This document shows positions 52,836 through 60,826 of a stretch of DNA of 64,000 nucleotides, piece by piece. How positions within the stretch are numbered: position 1 is the stretch's first letter; every line of letters begins with the position of its first letter. The stretch is taken from contig NZ_LMIS01000001.1 in the NCBI RefSeq assembly GCF_001428805.1, positions 2,220,976 to 2,284,975 on the forward strand, given 5' to 3'. The translations under genes were made by a program, and so were the position numbers. The notes under the pieces are model-generated. The model saw nothing but the letters and a program-made list of their open reading frames with translations. It was not told where the DNA came from and did not search any database. The stretch comes from Aeromicrobium sp. Root236. GTDB lineage: Bacteria > Actinomycetota > Actinomycetes > Propionibacteriales > Nocardioidaceae.

Positions 52836-54339
52836 GAGCGTATCCGCCAGGCTCAATCCGTACGTGCTCGTCGGCGGCCTCGTCGGTGTGGCGTTGGTCG
52901 CGGGCGCATTCGCGTACGCGGACGACGACGGTGACCCGCTCGACCGCGCCGCTCCTTCGGCGACGCGGATCCACACCCCGACGAAGTCGCTCGACGTCAT
53001 CGCGTCGGCGACGCCGGCCCGTTCCGCGCTGGGCGTCTCCCGGCGGCTGTACGACTCGGCGCCTGTCGCGGTGCTCGTTGAACGGCATGACCGGCGAGCC
53101 CTGACGGTCGCCATCACGTCGGCGACGACGCTGGGCGTGCCCGTCCTGCTCGACGACCGCGGCGCACCGGCCGAGCTCAAGCGTCTCGGCGCCCGGAAGG
53201 TGCTGACGTTCGGCGCGACCCGTGACGTCGACGGCGCCCAGGCGGTGCCGCTCGAACCCGCCAAGGCAGCCGATGCGATCGCCGCGCTGCGCGGCGCGGG
53301 CACCCCCCACGCACGTCAGCTGGACGCGATCGTCGTGACCCGCTCCCGCACGGCGAACGCCGCCGCCGTGGCGACGGCCCGCAATGCCGGTGCCGAGGTG
53401 CTGCAGGTCTCGAGCGGCGACCCACGGCGTTCACCCGCCGCGGCCAAGGTCCTCGCGGCCCGGCCGAGGACGCCGGTCATCGCGCTCGGCCGGCCCTTCG
53501 TCCGCAACCTCGCCTACACGCTCAAGGTCGTACGCTCGCACATCGTCCAGCCGACCGGCGGCTACCTCGCGCTGCCCGGCAAGCACTACACCGCGATGTA
53601 CGGCTATCCCGGCGCACCGTCCCTCGGAGTGCTCGGCGAGCAGGGCGTCAAGGCGTCGATCGCCCGCGTCAAGCACCTGGCCCGCAAGTACCGGCGGGTC
53701 AGCAAGGCCGAGTTCGTTCCCACGTTCGAGATCATCGCCACCGTCGCGTCGGGCAGCGCCGGCAAGGACAAGGACTACTCGCAGGAGGCGTCGATCAAGA
53801 CCCTCACGCCATTGGTCGATGCCGCCGAGAAGGCCGGCGTCTACGTGATCCTCGACCTGCAGCCCGGGCGTACGAACTTCCTGGTCCAGGCCCGCCGCTA
53901 CCGGTCGCTGCTGGAGCGTCCGCACGTCGGCCTGGCGCTCGATCCCGAGTGGCGACTCAAGAAGAAGCAGAAGCACCTGCGCCAGATCGGCTCGGTCAAG
54001 GTCGCGGAGATCAACCGGGTCAGCGACTGGCTGGCGCAGCTCACCCGCCGCAAGGGACTGCCGCAGAAGATCTTCGTGCTGCACCAGTTCTCGCTGTCGA
54101 TGATCAAGCACCGCAGCCGCCTCGAGACCGGGCACGCCGAGCTCGCCACCGTGATCCACGTCGACGGCTCCGGCCCGCAAGGCGCCAAGCGCGGCACGTG
54201 GCGGACCCTCCGTCACCACGCGCCGGACGGGGTGTTCTGGGGCTGGAAGAACTTCGTCGACGAGGACCCCCACATGTTGACCGCCAAGGAGACGTGGCGC
54301 CGGGTCAAGCCGCACCCGTCACTCATCTCGTACCAGTGA
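52834..54339 (+). CDS. Unknown exported protein, two-domain
   Basis: 501 aa protein with an N-terminal hydrophobic anchor (VLVGGLVGVALVAGAFAYA) and no lipobox. Residues of about 45-230 repeat short alpha/beta units with ARSALGVSRRLYDSAPVAVL and KVLTFGATRDVDG, reminiscent of cell-wall-binding repeat 2 domains. The C-terminal half (GGYLALPGKHYTAMYGYP, YVILDLQPGRTNFLVQARRY, VGLALDPEWRLKKKQ, KIFVLHQFSLSM, TVIHVDGSGPQ) looks like a barrel with acidic strand ends, as in glycoside hydrolases. I do not recognise a named family. Probably envelope-located. Its ATG overlaps the divergent dedA ATG. Confidence 0.7.
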   Translation: MSVSARLNPYVLVGGLVGVALVAGAFAYADDDGDPLDRAAPSATRIHTPTKSLDVIASATPARSALGVSRRLYDSAPVAVLVERHDRRALTVAITSATTLGVPVLLDDRGAPAELKRLGARKVLTFGATRDVDGAQAVPLEPAKAADAIAALRGAGTPHARQLDAIVVTRSRTANAAAVATARNAGAEVLQVSSGDPRRSPAAAKVLAARPRTPVIALGRPFVRNLAYTLKVVRSHIVQPTGGYLALPGKHYTAMYGYPGAPSLGVLGEQGVKASIARVKHLARKYRRVSKAEFVPTFEIIATVASGSAGKDKDYSQEASIKTLTPLVDAAEKAGVYVILDLQPGRTNFLVQARRYRSLLERPHVGLALDPEWRLKKKQKHLRQIGSVKVAEINRVSDWLAQLTRRKGLPQKIFVLHQFSLSMIKHRSRLETGHAELATVIHVDGSGPQGAKRGTWRTLRHHAPDGVFWGWKNFVDEDPHMLTAKETWRRVKPHPSLISYQ

Positions 54340-54346
54340 CTTGACC

Positions 54347-54361
54347 TTGACGTAGCGTCAA
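54347..54361 (+). promoter_or_regulatory. MerR-type inverted repeat before the MFS gene
   Basis: TTGACG-TAG-CGTCAA is a perfect inverted repeat, immediately preceded by TTGACC (54341-54346), a -35-like box. The neighbouring MerR gene is the natural candidate to bind here. Confidence 0.55.
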
Positions 54362-54364
54362 CGT

Positions 54365-54378
54365 CCGACCATGGTCGG
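54365..54378. promoter_or_regulatory. 14-bp palindrome adjoining the MFS start codon
   Basis: CCGACCATGGTCGG is perfectly symmetric and ends at the base before the ATG of the MFS gene. It could be an operator or a 5' hairpin of the mRNA; it includes an out-of-frame ATG. Confidence 0.4.
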
Positions 54379-55590
54379 ATGACTGCCTCTCCTCGTGCCG
54401 TGCCGCTGTACGTCGGCGGCGCCGCACTGTCCCTGTTCGGCAACTCCGCCATCTCGATCGTCCTGCCCTGGCTCGTGCTGACCACGACCGGCAGCCTCTC
54501 CTCCGCCGGCCTGATCGCCGCGGTGTCGGCGGTCGCGTCGGTGCCCGCGACGTTCACCGCCGGCCGCCTGATCGACCGGGTCGGCGGCCGCAACGTCGCC
54601 GTGCTCGCCGACCTCGGCAGCGCCGCGTCCGTGCTGGGGCTGATCGTCGTCGACGCGACGGTCGGCCTGTCGATCCCGTGGTTCATGGTGCTGGGCGTCG
54701 CCGGCGCGGTGTTCGACGTGCCCGGGATGACCGCGCGCCAGTCGATGATGGCCGGGGTGTCCACCGTCTCGGGCACCTCGGTCGACAAGATCGCCGGGCT
54801 CTACCAGAGCGGGTTCTCGCTGGCCCTCCTCGGCGGTCCCGCGCTGGCCGGTGTGCTCCTGGGGGTGCTCGACCCCATCGAGGTGGTGTGGCTGACCGCC
54901 GCGTGCTCGGCCGGCGCCGCCGCCGCGACCGCGCTCGTGCCGGTCCAGGGTCGCGCCGCGAACCCGGGCCCCAGCCTGTCCGGCGGCGCGCTCGCGGTGA
55001 TCCGCCGCTCACCCGCGCTGCGGACGATGGTGATCATCGCGTTCACGACGAGCCTCATCACCCCGCCGATCATCAGCCTCCTGCTGCCGGGTCACTTCAA
55101 CCGGATCGACGAGCCCGACCAGCTCGGGCTGTGCATGTCGGCGTTCGCGATCGGCCTGCTCGGCGCGTCGCTCCTTTACGCCCGCATCGCGCAGGCCTCG
55201 CGGAGGACCGCGTACGTCACGGCGATCGTCGCTCTCACGATCGGCCGTTGGCTGATCGCCCCGCTCGACGAGTTCTGGATGATCGCCGCCGGCATGCTGG
55301 CGATGGGTGCAGGTGCCGGTCTGTTCGGCCCGATCTGGAACGTCTATGTCGCGACGCGCGTGCCCGATGCCGTACGTGGGCGCGTGCTCAGCCTGATGAT
55401 GGTGCTCGGCCTGGTCGCCGGTCCGCTCGGGCTGGGGCTCATGGCCCTGATCCTTCGCGGCGGTGACCTGAGGCTCGGCGGCCTCCTGGTCGCGGGGTGC
55501 TGGACGCTCATCGCGGCGTACGCGATCCTCAGCCCGGGCGCCCGGACGCTGACCGAGTCCGAGCCCGAGCCCGTGGCCCAGAGCGGATGA
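54379..55590 (+). CDS. MFS transporter (12 TM, DHA3/enterobactin-exporter-like)
   Basis: 403 aa transporter with about twelve hydrophobic segments. The opening VPLYVGGAALSLFGNSAISIVLPWLVL and motif A-like AGRLIDRVGGRNVAVLADLG are typical of macrolide/siderophore-type exporters (DHA3). The MerR gene follows by 10 bp in the same direction, so the pair forms an inducible efflux unit. Substrate unknown. Confidence 0.85.
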   Translation: MTASPRAVPLYVGGAALSLFGNSAISIVLPWLVLTTTGSLSSAGLIAAVSAVASVPATFTAGRLIDRVGGRNVAVLADLGSAASVLGLIVVDATVGLSIPWFMVLGVAGAVFDVPGMTARQSMMAGVSTVSGTSVDKIAGLYQSGFSLALLGGPALAGVLLGVLDPIEVVWLTAACSAGAAAATALVPVQGRAANPGPSLSGGALAVIRRSPALRTMVIIAFTTSLITPPIISLLLPGHFNRIDEPDQLGLCMSAFAIGLLGASLLYARIAQASRRTAYVTAIVALTIGRWLIAPLDEFWMIAAGMLAMGAGAGLFGPIWNVYVATRVPDAVRGRVLSLMMVLGLVAGPLGLGLMALILRGGDLRLGGLLVAGCWTLIAAYAILSPGARTLTESEPEPVAQSG

Positions 55591-55600
55591 GTCCGGCACG

Positions 55601-56377
55601 ATGGACGACATGCTCCAGATCGGCCAGCTCGCTGAGTACGTCGGCGTCACGACCCGGACGGTGCGCTTCTACCACCAGCGCGGGCTGCTGCCCGAACCTG
55701 AGCGCAACGCGTCGGGCTATCGCTCGTACGGCGCCGACGCGGTGCTCCGGCTCACCCGCATCGTGACGTTGGCGTCCGCGGGCGTGCCGCTGTCGCGCAT
55801 CCAGGACCTGCTCGAGGCCTCTGACGAGACCTTCGCCGCCGAGCTCGTCGAGATCGACGCGGACCTTCGCGACCGCATCCGCCGGCTGCAGGACGACCGG
55901 GCGCGGCTCGCGGACCTGCGCGCCGGCGACGGGCTGGTGCTGCCCGACGTCCTCGCCCGGCTCATCGAGCACCTGAGGTCGGCGGGCGTCGAGAAGGCGG
56001 CGGCCGATCACTACCGCGACGTCTGGATCCTCATCCATGCGCTGTACGCCGACAAGCTCGAACGCTGGTTGAAGGAGTCGGTCGCCATGTTCGAGGACCC
56101 GGGCTATCGGCAGAACCTCGTGCGTACGTTCGAGGTCGCGCACCTGCCGCCGGACGCTCCCGAGGTCGCGCAGCTCGCGTCGGACACCGTCGACTGGATC
56201 ATCGCGAACCGCGACACCCAGGACAGCACGTGGCTGCTGCAGAGCAGCCTCGACGACCCGTTGGCCAACGAGCTGCTGCAGACCCAGTGGGCCAACCACC
56301 CCGCGTGGCTCAAGCTCGGCGAGCTGGTCGCCGCCGGCTTGCGTGAGCGCGGCATCGAGGTGCCCGGCCAGGCCTGA
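55601..56377 (+). CDS. MerR family transcriptional regulator
   Basis: 258 aa regulator. The HTH is MLQIGQLAEYVGVTTRTVRFYHQRGLLPEPERNASGYRSYG, a full MerR signature, followed by the dimerisation helix RIQDLLEASDETFAAEL...RLQDDRARLADLRAG. The C-terminal 130 residues are helical, resembling a TipAS- or drug-sensing domain, without cysteines. Start ATG 55601 or 55610. Cotranscribed with the MFS gene; its likely site is TTGACG-TAG-CGTCAA at 54347. Its stop lies 2 bp from the convergent ZIP gene stop. Confidence 0.88.
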   Translation: MDDMLQIGQLAEYVGVTTRTVRFYHQRGLLPEPERNASGYRSYGADAVLRLTRIVTLASAGVPLSRIQDLLEASDETFAAELVEIDADLRDRIRRLQDDRARLADLRAGDGLVLPDVLARLIEHLRSAGVEKAAADHYRDVWILIHALYADKLERWLKESVAMFEDPGYRQNLVRTFEVAHLPPDAPEVAQLASDTVDWIIANRDTQDSTWLLQSSLDDPLANELLQTQWANHPAWLKLGELVAAGLRERGIEVPGQA

Positions 56378-56379
56378 GG

Positions 56380-57132
56380 TCAGCCGGCGCGCTCGACGGC
56401 GAACGAGACCATGAATCCGATCGTCGCGATGAGCCCCGTGTAGATGTGCGTACGTTCGAAGGCCTCCGGGATCATCGTGTCGGCGATCATCGCGAGGATC
56501 GCGCCGGCCGCCACCGCCGTGATCGCGGCGATCGTGACCGGACTCGCGTCCTGCAGCAGCAGGCACCCCAGCAGACCCGCGAGCCCACTGGCCACCGCGA
56601 TCCCGCCCCAGACACCGAAGACGTACGTGGCGCTCCGGCCGCTGCGCTTCATGCCGGCCGCGCTGGACAGGCCCTCCGGGAGGTTGGAGATGAAGATCGC
56701 GACCAGCACCGGCACGCCCACGCCGTTGCCACCGAGGAGCGACAGCCCCAGCACGATCGACTCGGGTATGCCGTCGAGCAGCGCGCCGATCGCGATGGCC
56801 GCGCCGCTGCCCTGCTGGTCCGCCTCGGAGGGTTGCTGGTCCTCGGAACGCTTGCGGTGGCGCGCACCTCGACGAGCCAGCGCGACATTGGCGAGGACGT
56901 AGACGACGGCGCCGCCCAGGAAGCCGAGCACGGTCGGGGTCAGGCCGCCAGTCGACTCCGCCTCGTCGACGAGGTCGAAGGCCAGGGCTGAGATCAGGAC
57001 GCCGGAGCCGAACGCCATGACGCTGGCCACCACGAGGCGCGGGATGCGCAGGTTCCACGCCAGGGCAGCGCCGACGACGAGGGCGCCGCCGGCGAACGTC
57101 CCCCAGAGTCCGGCCTGCAACCAGATCGGCAC
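56380..57132 (-). CDS. ZIP family divalent metal transporter
   Basis: 250 aa membrane protein with eight expected TM segments. The metal site is built from TM4 GALLDGIPESIVLGLSLL and TM5 FISNLPEGLSSAAGM; the usual His of TM4 (HNxPE) is replaced by Asp (DGIPES), as seen in GufA/ZIP relatives. A cytosolic loop with HRKRSEDQQPSEADQQ separates TM3 and TM4. The start is a GTG at 57130-57132. Metal could be zinc, iron or manganese. No Zur or other box is evident upstream. Confidence 0.82.
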   Translation of the reverse strand: MPIWLQAGLWGTFAGGALVVGAALAWNLRIPRLVVASVMAFGSGVLISALAFDLVDEAESTGGLTPTVLGFLGGAVVYVLANVALARRGARHRKRSEDQQPSEADQQGSGAAIAIGALLDGIPESIVLGLSLLGGNGVGVPVLVAIFISNLPEGLSSAAGMKRSGRSATYVFGVWGGIAVASGLAGLLGCLLLQDASPVTIAAITAVAAGAILAMIADTMIPEAFERTHIYTGLIATIGFMVSFAVERAG

Positions 57133-57223
57133 CCGCGGCTCCCTCCGTCAGCGGGCCCAGCTCGGTGCGAACCCTCCTGCCGACGCTATCGGCGGAAGCC
57201 GCACGCGGCCACCGCAAGCCGAC

Positions 57224-57880
57224 TCAGCGCGAGAGCTCGGCCTGCTGCACGAGCAGGGCGACCTGTACCCGGTTGGTGACGTGCAGCTTCTCGAAGAGCC
57301 GTGACACGTACGCCTTGATGGTGGCGGTGCTCAAGTAGGTCAGCCCGGCGATCTCCGAGTTCGAGAGGCCGTCGCCCAGGGCCAGGGCGATGGTCCGTTC
57401 GCGGTCCGTGAGCGTCGCCAGCCGTGACCGGGCGATGTCGCGCGCTCCCGTGTCCTGGAGCGCACCGGCGAGGTCCATCAACCGACGCGTGACCGTCGGG
57501 GAGAGCAACGGCTCACCACCCGCGACCGTCTCGATGGCACGGACGATCTCTGCGGGTGGGGTGTCCTTGAGCAGGAAGCCCGCGGCGCCGGCGGCCAGCG
57601 CAGCCAGGATGTCGGCGTCGGCGTCGAACGTCGTGAGCACGATGACCTCAGGCGCGTCGGCCAGCTCACGGAGCATGCGCGTCGCCTGGATCCCGCCGAC
57701 CCGCGCCATCCGGAGGTCCATCAGCACGACGTCCGGGCGCAACCTCGTGACGGCGTCGATGACCTCGTCACCGTCGCTGGCCTCGCCGAGCACCTCGATG
57801 CCGTTCGCGGCGCGCAGCATGAACGCGAGCCCGCTGCGCACGAGGGCGTCGTCGTCGACGATGACGACTCCGACGGTCAT
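57224..57880 (-). CDS. NarL/LuxR-type response regulator
   Basis: 218 aa regulator: receiver VGVVIVDDDALVRSGLAFML with phospho-Asp in RPDVVLMDLRMARVGG, Thr in VIVLTTFDADAD, Lys in FLLKDTPPAEIVRAI; the C-terminal HTH is LTDRERTIALALGDGLSNSEIAGLTYLSTATIKAYVSRLFEKL. ATG at 57878-57880 overlaps the kinase stop. It forms a two-gene operon with the kinase; no transport gene is attached, unlike the system at 18585. Confidence 0.92.
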   Translation of the reverse strand: MTVGVVIVDDDALVRSGLAFMLRAANGIEVLGEASDGDEVIDAVTRLRPDVVLMDLRMARVGGIQATRMLRELADAPEVIVLTTFDADADILAALAAGAAGFLLKDTPPAEIVRAIETVAGGEPLLSPTVTRRLMDLAGALQDTGARDIARSRLATLTDRERTIALALGDGLSNSEIAGLTYLSTATIKAYVSRLFEKLHVTNRVQVALLVQQAELSR

Positions 57881-59043
57881 GCCGGACCTTGGGCGGCGGC
57901 GTACGGCATCCATGCGTGCACCTGGAAACCGTGGTCGTCGGTCCGTCGGAAGTCGACGCGGCCACCCGCCAGCGCCACGCGTTCGCGGAGCCCGGCGAGA
58001 CCGGTGCCGGACCCGGGCGGGGCTGCGGGCACCGGCACCGTGGGCGACGGCTGGTTCCGGATCGACACGTCGACACCGTCGCCCACCTCGTGCACCTCGA
58101 CTCGTACGTGGGCCTGCGGGGCGTGCTTGCGTACGTTGGTCAGCGCCTCCTGGACGACGCGGTAGATCGTCCGGCCGGTCGACGCCGGGTCGTTCCCGAC
58201 ATGCTCCAGCGCTCGCGGCGAGATCTCGCAGGAGACGTCGAGGCCGGCGGACGTGGACTCGGCCACGAGCGACGGCAGGTCGGCCAGCGTCGGCTGCGGG
58301 CGCTGCGAGTCCGGCGTCGACTCGCGGAGCAGGTCGATGACCTCGCGCAGCTCGTTGAGAGCCTCGTGGGTGTTGCTGCGGATGATGCCGGCCGTGGCGG
58401 TGACCTCCTCGGTCGTGGCGCCCTGATGGAACTCCAGGGCTCCGGCGTGAACGGCCAGGAGCGAGAGCCGGTGAGCCAGGACGTCGTGCATCTCGCGCGC
58501 GATGCGCTGGCGTTCCGCCCGCCGGGCGGCAGCGGCGCGCTCGGTGGCGGCCTGCTCGGCCTCGCGGAGCCGGCGCCGCATCGAGTCGAGGAGCTGCCGA
58601 CGTGCGCGGACAAACATCCCCCACCCGGTGACCGCGAACGTCGCCAGGACGCCGACGAAGATGCTGCGCTCCTCGTGCGGCACCGGATAGAGCGCGAGGG
58701 CCGGCATGATGCTGACGGCCGCGAGCATGCTGATCCCGACCGCCGTCCGCCAGCTGCGGTGCTCGGCCACGGTGAAGGCGCAGATCAGTCCGACGCCACC
58801 GGCCACCGTCGAGACCACCCCGACCGCGATGGCCACGACCGCGAACACCACTGGGTGGCTGCGGCGCCAGATCCAGATCCCGGCGATGCACACCGCACCG
58901 AGGGCGATGTCGACGACCTGCAGGGCGACGGGGCGATCGTGCGAGCCGTAGAGCACGTTCTGCTCGCTGGTCAGGCCCACCGCCAGCGCGGCGACCGCCA
59001 TGGCGGTGTTGACCGCCAGGTCCCGCCCCCTCGAGGTGTCCAC
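57877..59043 (-). CDS. Sensor histidine kinase (HisKA_3 class)
   Basis: 388 aa kinase with four to five N-terminal TM segments (residues 10-150) and the motif RQRIAREMHDVLAHRLSLLAVHAGAL, then YRVVQEALTNVRKHAPQAHV and GTGLAGLRERVALAGGRV of the ATPase domain. The start is a GTG at 59041-59043. This is the actinobacterial NarX-like class with small extracellular loops, similar to envelope-stress kinases. Overlaps its response regulator by ATGA. The 155 bp upstream show direct TACCG repeats but no clear operator. Confidence 0.9.
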   Translation of the reverse strand: MDTSRGRDLAVNTAMAVAALAVGLTSEQNVLYGSHDRPVALQVVDIALGAVCIAGIWIWRRSHPVVFAVVAIAVGVVSTVAGGVGLICAFTVAEHRSWRTAVGISMLAAVSIMPALALYPVPHEERSIFVGVLATFAVTGWGMFVRARRQLLDSMRRRLREAEQAATERAAAARRAERQRIAREMHDVLAHRLSLLAVHAGALEFHQGATTEEVTATAGIIRSNTHEALNELREVIDLLRESTPDSQRPQPTLADLPSLVAESTSAGLDVSCEISPRALEHVGNDPASTGRTIYRVVQEALTNVRKHAPQAHVRVEVHEVGDGVDVSIRNQPSPTVPVPAAPPGSGTGLAGLRERVALAGGRVDFRRTDDHGFQVHAWMPYAAAQGPA

Positions 59044-59198
59044 CGCACCAACTTAAGGGCGTCAGCGGCCGGAGCACAGGAGTCTCGCGGATCATCGACC
59101 AAAGTCGGTACCGGGCGCGGCAAACCGATACCGATGGACCGCCAGGAGGCACCGGTTGGCCGCAGCGGGTGCCGGTCTCGTGCCGCCACGCTCACGTC

Positions 59199-59852
59199 AT
59201 GACCACTACATATCCGTCCTCCGTCAGCGTCGCCGATCGCAAGATCAGCGGCATCTGCGCAACCCTCGTCGGCGCCTTGTCGCTCGTGATGGTGCCTCTC
59301 TACTTCGTCTACTCCGGGCCACCGCCGGCCGACAACGTGCTCAGCCGCAACCTGATCACGGTCGCGGTGTTCACCGTCTTCCTGATCTTCACGACCGCCC
59401 TGCGTCGCGTGCTCGGTGGCAGCCTCGCCAGTGACATCGCCTCGACGGCCGGTCTCGTGTACGCCGCGATGACCCTCGTCGCCGCCTCGCTGGAGACCGG
59501 CGTCGCGCTCCAGTACCCCGACGGGTCCAAGGACCCCACGATCGACGGGCCGCTCGCCAACGGCATGGCCCTCCTGCACGGCCCGATCGCCCGCGCGCTT
59601 GTCGTCACGTTCCTGATCGCCCTGGCGATCGAGGTCCACCGCAGCGGCGTGCTGCCGAGCTGGGTCCGCACCGGTTCGGTCGTGCTCGCCGTCGTCAACC
59701 TGGCGTTCGTGCCGTCGCTGTTCTTCGGGATGGACCCGGAGAACTTCTACGCCGCCAACGGCTGGGGCAGCACGGCCAGCGTCGGCATGGTCAACATGCT
59801 CTGGATCGGCGCCATCGGCGTCGCCCTGCTGCGTGGCCAGGGCAGGAAGTGA
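59199..59852 (+). CDS. Hypothetical membrane protein, about six TM
   Basis: 217 aa protein with hydrophobic segments at ISGICATLVGALSLVMVPLYFV, NLITVAVFTVFLIFTTAL, AGLVYAAMTLVAASLE, ALVVTFLIALAIEV, SVVLAVVNLAFVPSLFF and VNMLWIGAIGVALLRG. ATG 59199 is chosen over an in-frame start 30 bp upstream. I do not recognise the family with certainty (it resembles DUF4386-type proteins). Divergent from the kinase operon, so it could be its target. It overlaps the next small gene by ATG-type coupling (GTGA). Confidence 0.65.
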   Translation: MTTTYPSSVSVADRKISGICATLVGALSLVMVPLYFVYSGPPPADNVLSRNLITVAVFTVFLIFTTALRRVLGGSLASDIASTAGLVYAAMTLVAASLETGVALQYPDGSKDPTIDGPLANGMALLHGPIARALVVTFLIALAIEVHRSGVLPSWVRTGSVVLAVVNLAFVPSLFFGMDPENFYAANGWGSTASVGMVNMLWIGAIGVALLRGQGRK

Positions 59853-60061
59853 TCGCGGTGCGCAACGCAGACGAGTGGGAAGGCATCGTCGTGAAGAAGT
59901 CCCGCGGGCTCCTGGACGGCTCCAACATGTACCGGCGCCTCACGATCCGCCTCGTCGACGGCAGCACGACCAAGGTCCGCGTCGACCGTCAGCTGTGGAA
60001 CGCGTTGACCGAGGGCGACCTCGTCACCAAGGCAGCCGGCGAGGACCCGGTCAAGCACTGA
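59849..60061 (+). CDS. Small conserved-looking cytosolic protein (70 aa)
   Basis: 70 aa protein starting at GTG 59849, overlapping the previous stop. It is a single beta-rich domain: WEGIVVKKSRGLLDGSNMYR, LTIRLVDGSTTKVRVDRQLW, ALTEGDLVTKAAGEDPVK. No cysteines, no TM. It resembles small actinobacterial DUF proteins with an SH3-like barrel (DUF7489 by memory). Function unknown. Confidence 0.65.
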   Translation: MIAVRNADEWEGIVVKKSRGLLDGSNMYRRLTIRLVDGSTTKVRVDRQLWNALTEGDLVTKAAGEDPVKH

Positions 60062-60089
60062 GCACCCCAACACGTACGAAGGAGACACC

Positions 60090-60698
60090 ATGAGCACGAC
60101 TCTCACCGTCGACTACTTCTGCAGCGTCGATGGCTACGGCATGGCCGAAGGCTGGCCGGGCTACTGGGGCAAGGAAGGCCCCGAGGTCATCGAGGACCGC
60201 GTACGGACGTTCGCGCAGGACCAGGTCCTGGTCTTCGGGGCCACGACGTTCCGCCAGTTCAGCAAGTTCGTCACCATGTTCGACGAGCCCTACTACGACA
60301 GCCTCAACGAGCTGCCGAAGATCGTGTTCTCCAGCACGCTGGAGGAGCCGCTCGAGTGGCAGAACTCGACGGTCATCAACGAGGACGCCGTCACCGCGAT
60401 CGAGCGGCTGAAGCGCACGACGGACGTGCCGATGCGGTCGCACGGCAGCATCTCGCTGAACCGCGTCCTGCTCGCCGCCGGGCTCGTCGACCGGATCGAG
60501 ATCCTCATGTTCCCCGCTGTTTCAGGCCGGGCCGGACGCGCTGCGCTCCTGCACGACGGGGCCGAGCTCGACCTGGAGCTCGTCGAGTCGACCGTGCTCG
60601 ACGGTCAGACTCACAAGCTCGTCTACACGCCGCGCCTGCACGGTGAGGTGCCGGTCGGCGCCGGACCGCAGGTGCGGCAGGGGCGACTGGCTCGATGA
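60090..60698 (+). CDS. Dihydrofolate reductase-family (RibD C-terminal) protein
   Basis: 202 aa protein of the DHFR/RibD-C fold. It opens with TLTVDYFCSVDGYGMAEGWPGYWG, has LVFGATTFRQFSKF, LPKIVFSSTLEEPLEW and the nucleotide segment MRSHGSISLNRVLLAAGLVDRIEILMFPAVSGRAGRA. This is the DHFR-like class of NADPH reductases common in actinobacteria, not the classical FolA. RBS AAGGAG precedes the ATG. Substrate unknown. Confidence 0.85.
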   Translation: MSTTLTVDYFCSVDGYGMAEGWPGYWGKEGPEVIEDRVRTFAQDQVLVFGATTFRQFSKFVTMFDEPYYDSLNELPKIVFSSTLEEPLEWQNSTVINEDAVTAIERLKRTTDVPMRSHGSISLNRVLLAAGLVDRIEILMFPAVSGRAGRAALLHDGAELDLELVESTVLDGQTHKLVYTPRLHGEVPVGAGPQVRQGRLAR

Positions 60699-60826
60699 AG
60701 ACTCCCTGAGATTGTTCGAGATCAGCGCTGCTCGGCGTGTGTCCTCCCGGGTGTCGACCTACCGTCGGAAGGGAGACCCCCGGGACGACGCCGTCCCGGA
60801 CGGCCTGCCGAGAGAGGTGGGATCGC

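Noticed and set aside
60716-60735. Imperfect CTGA...TCAG palindrome before the GH15 gene
   Set aside because: Arms are short and mismatched, and it overlaps no promoter feature that I can define.
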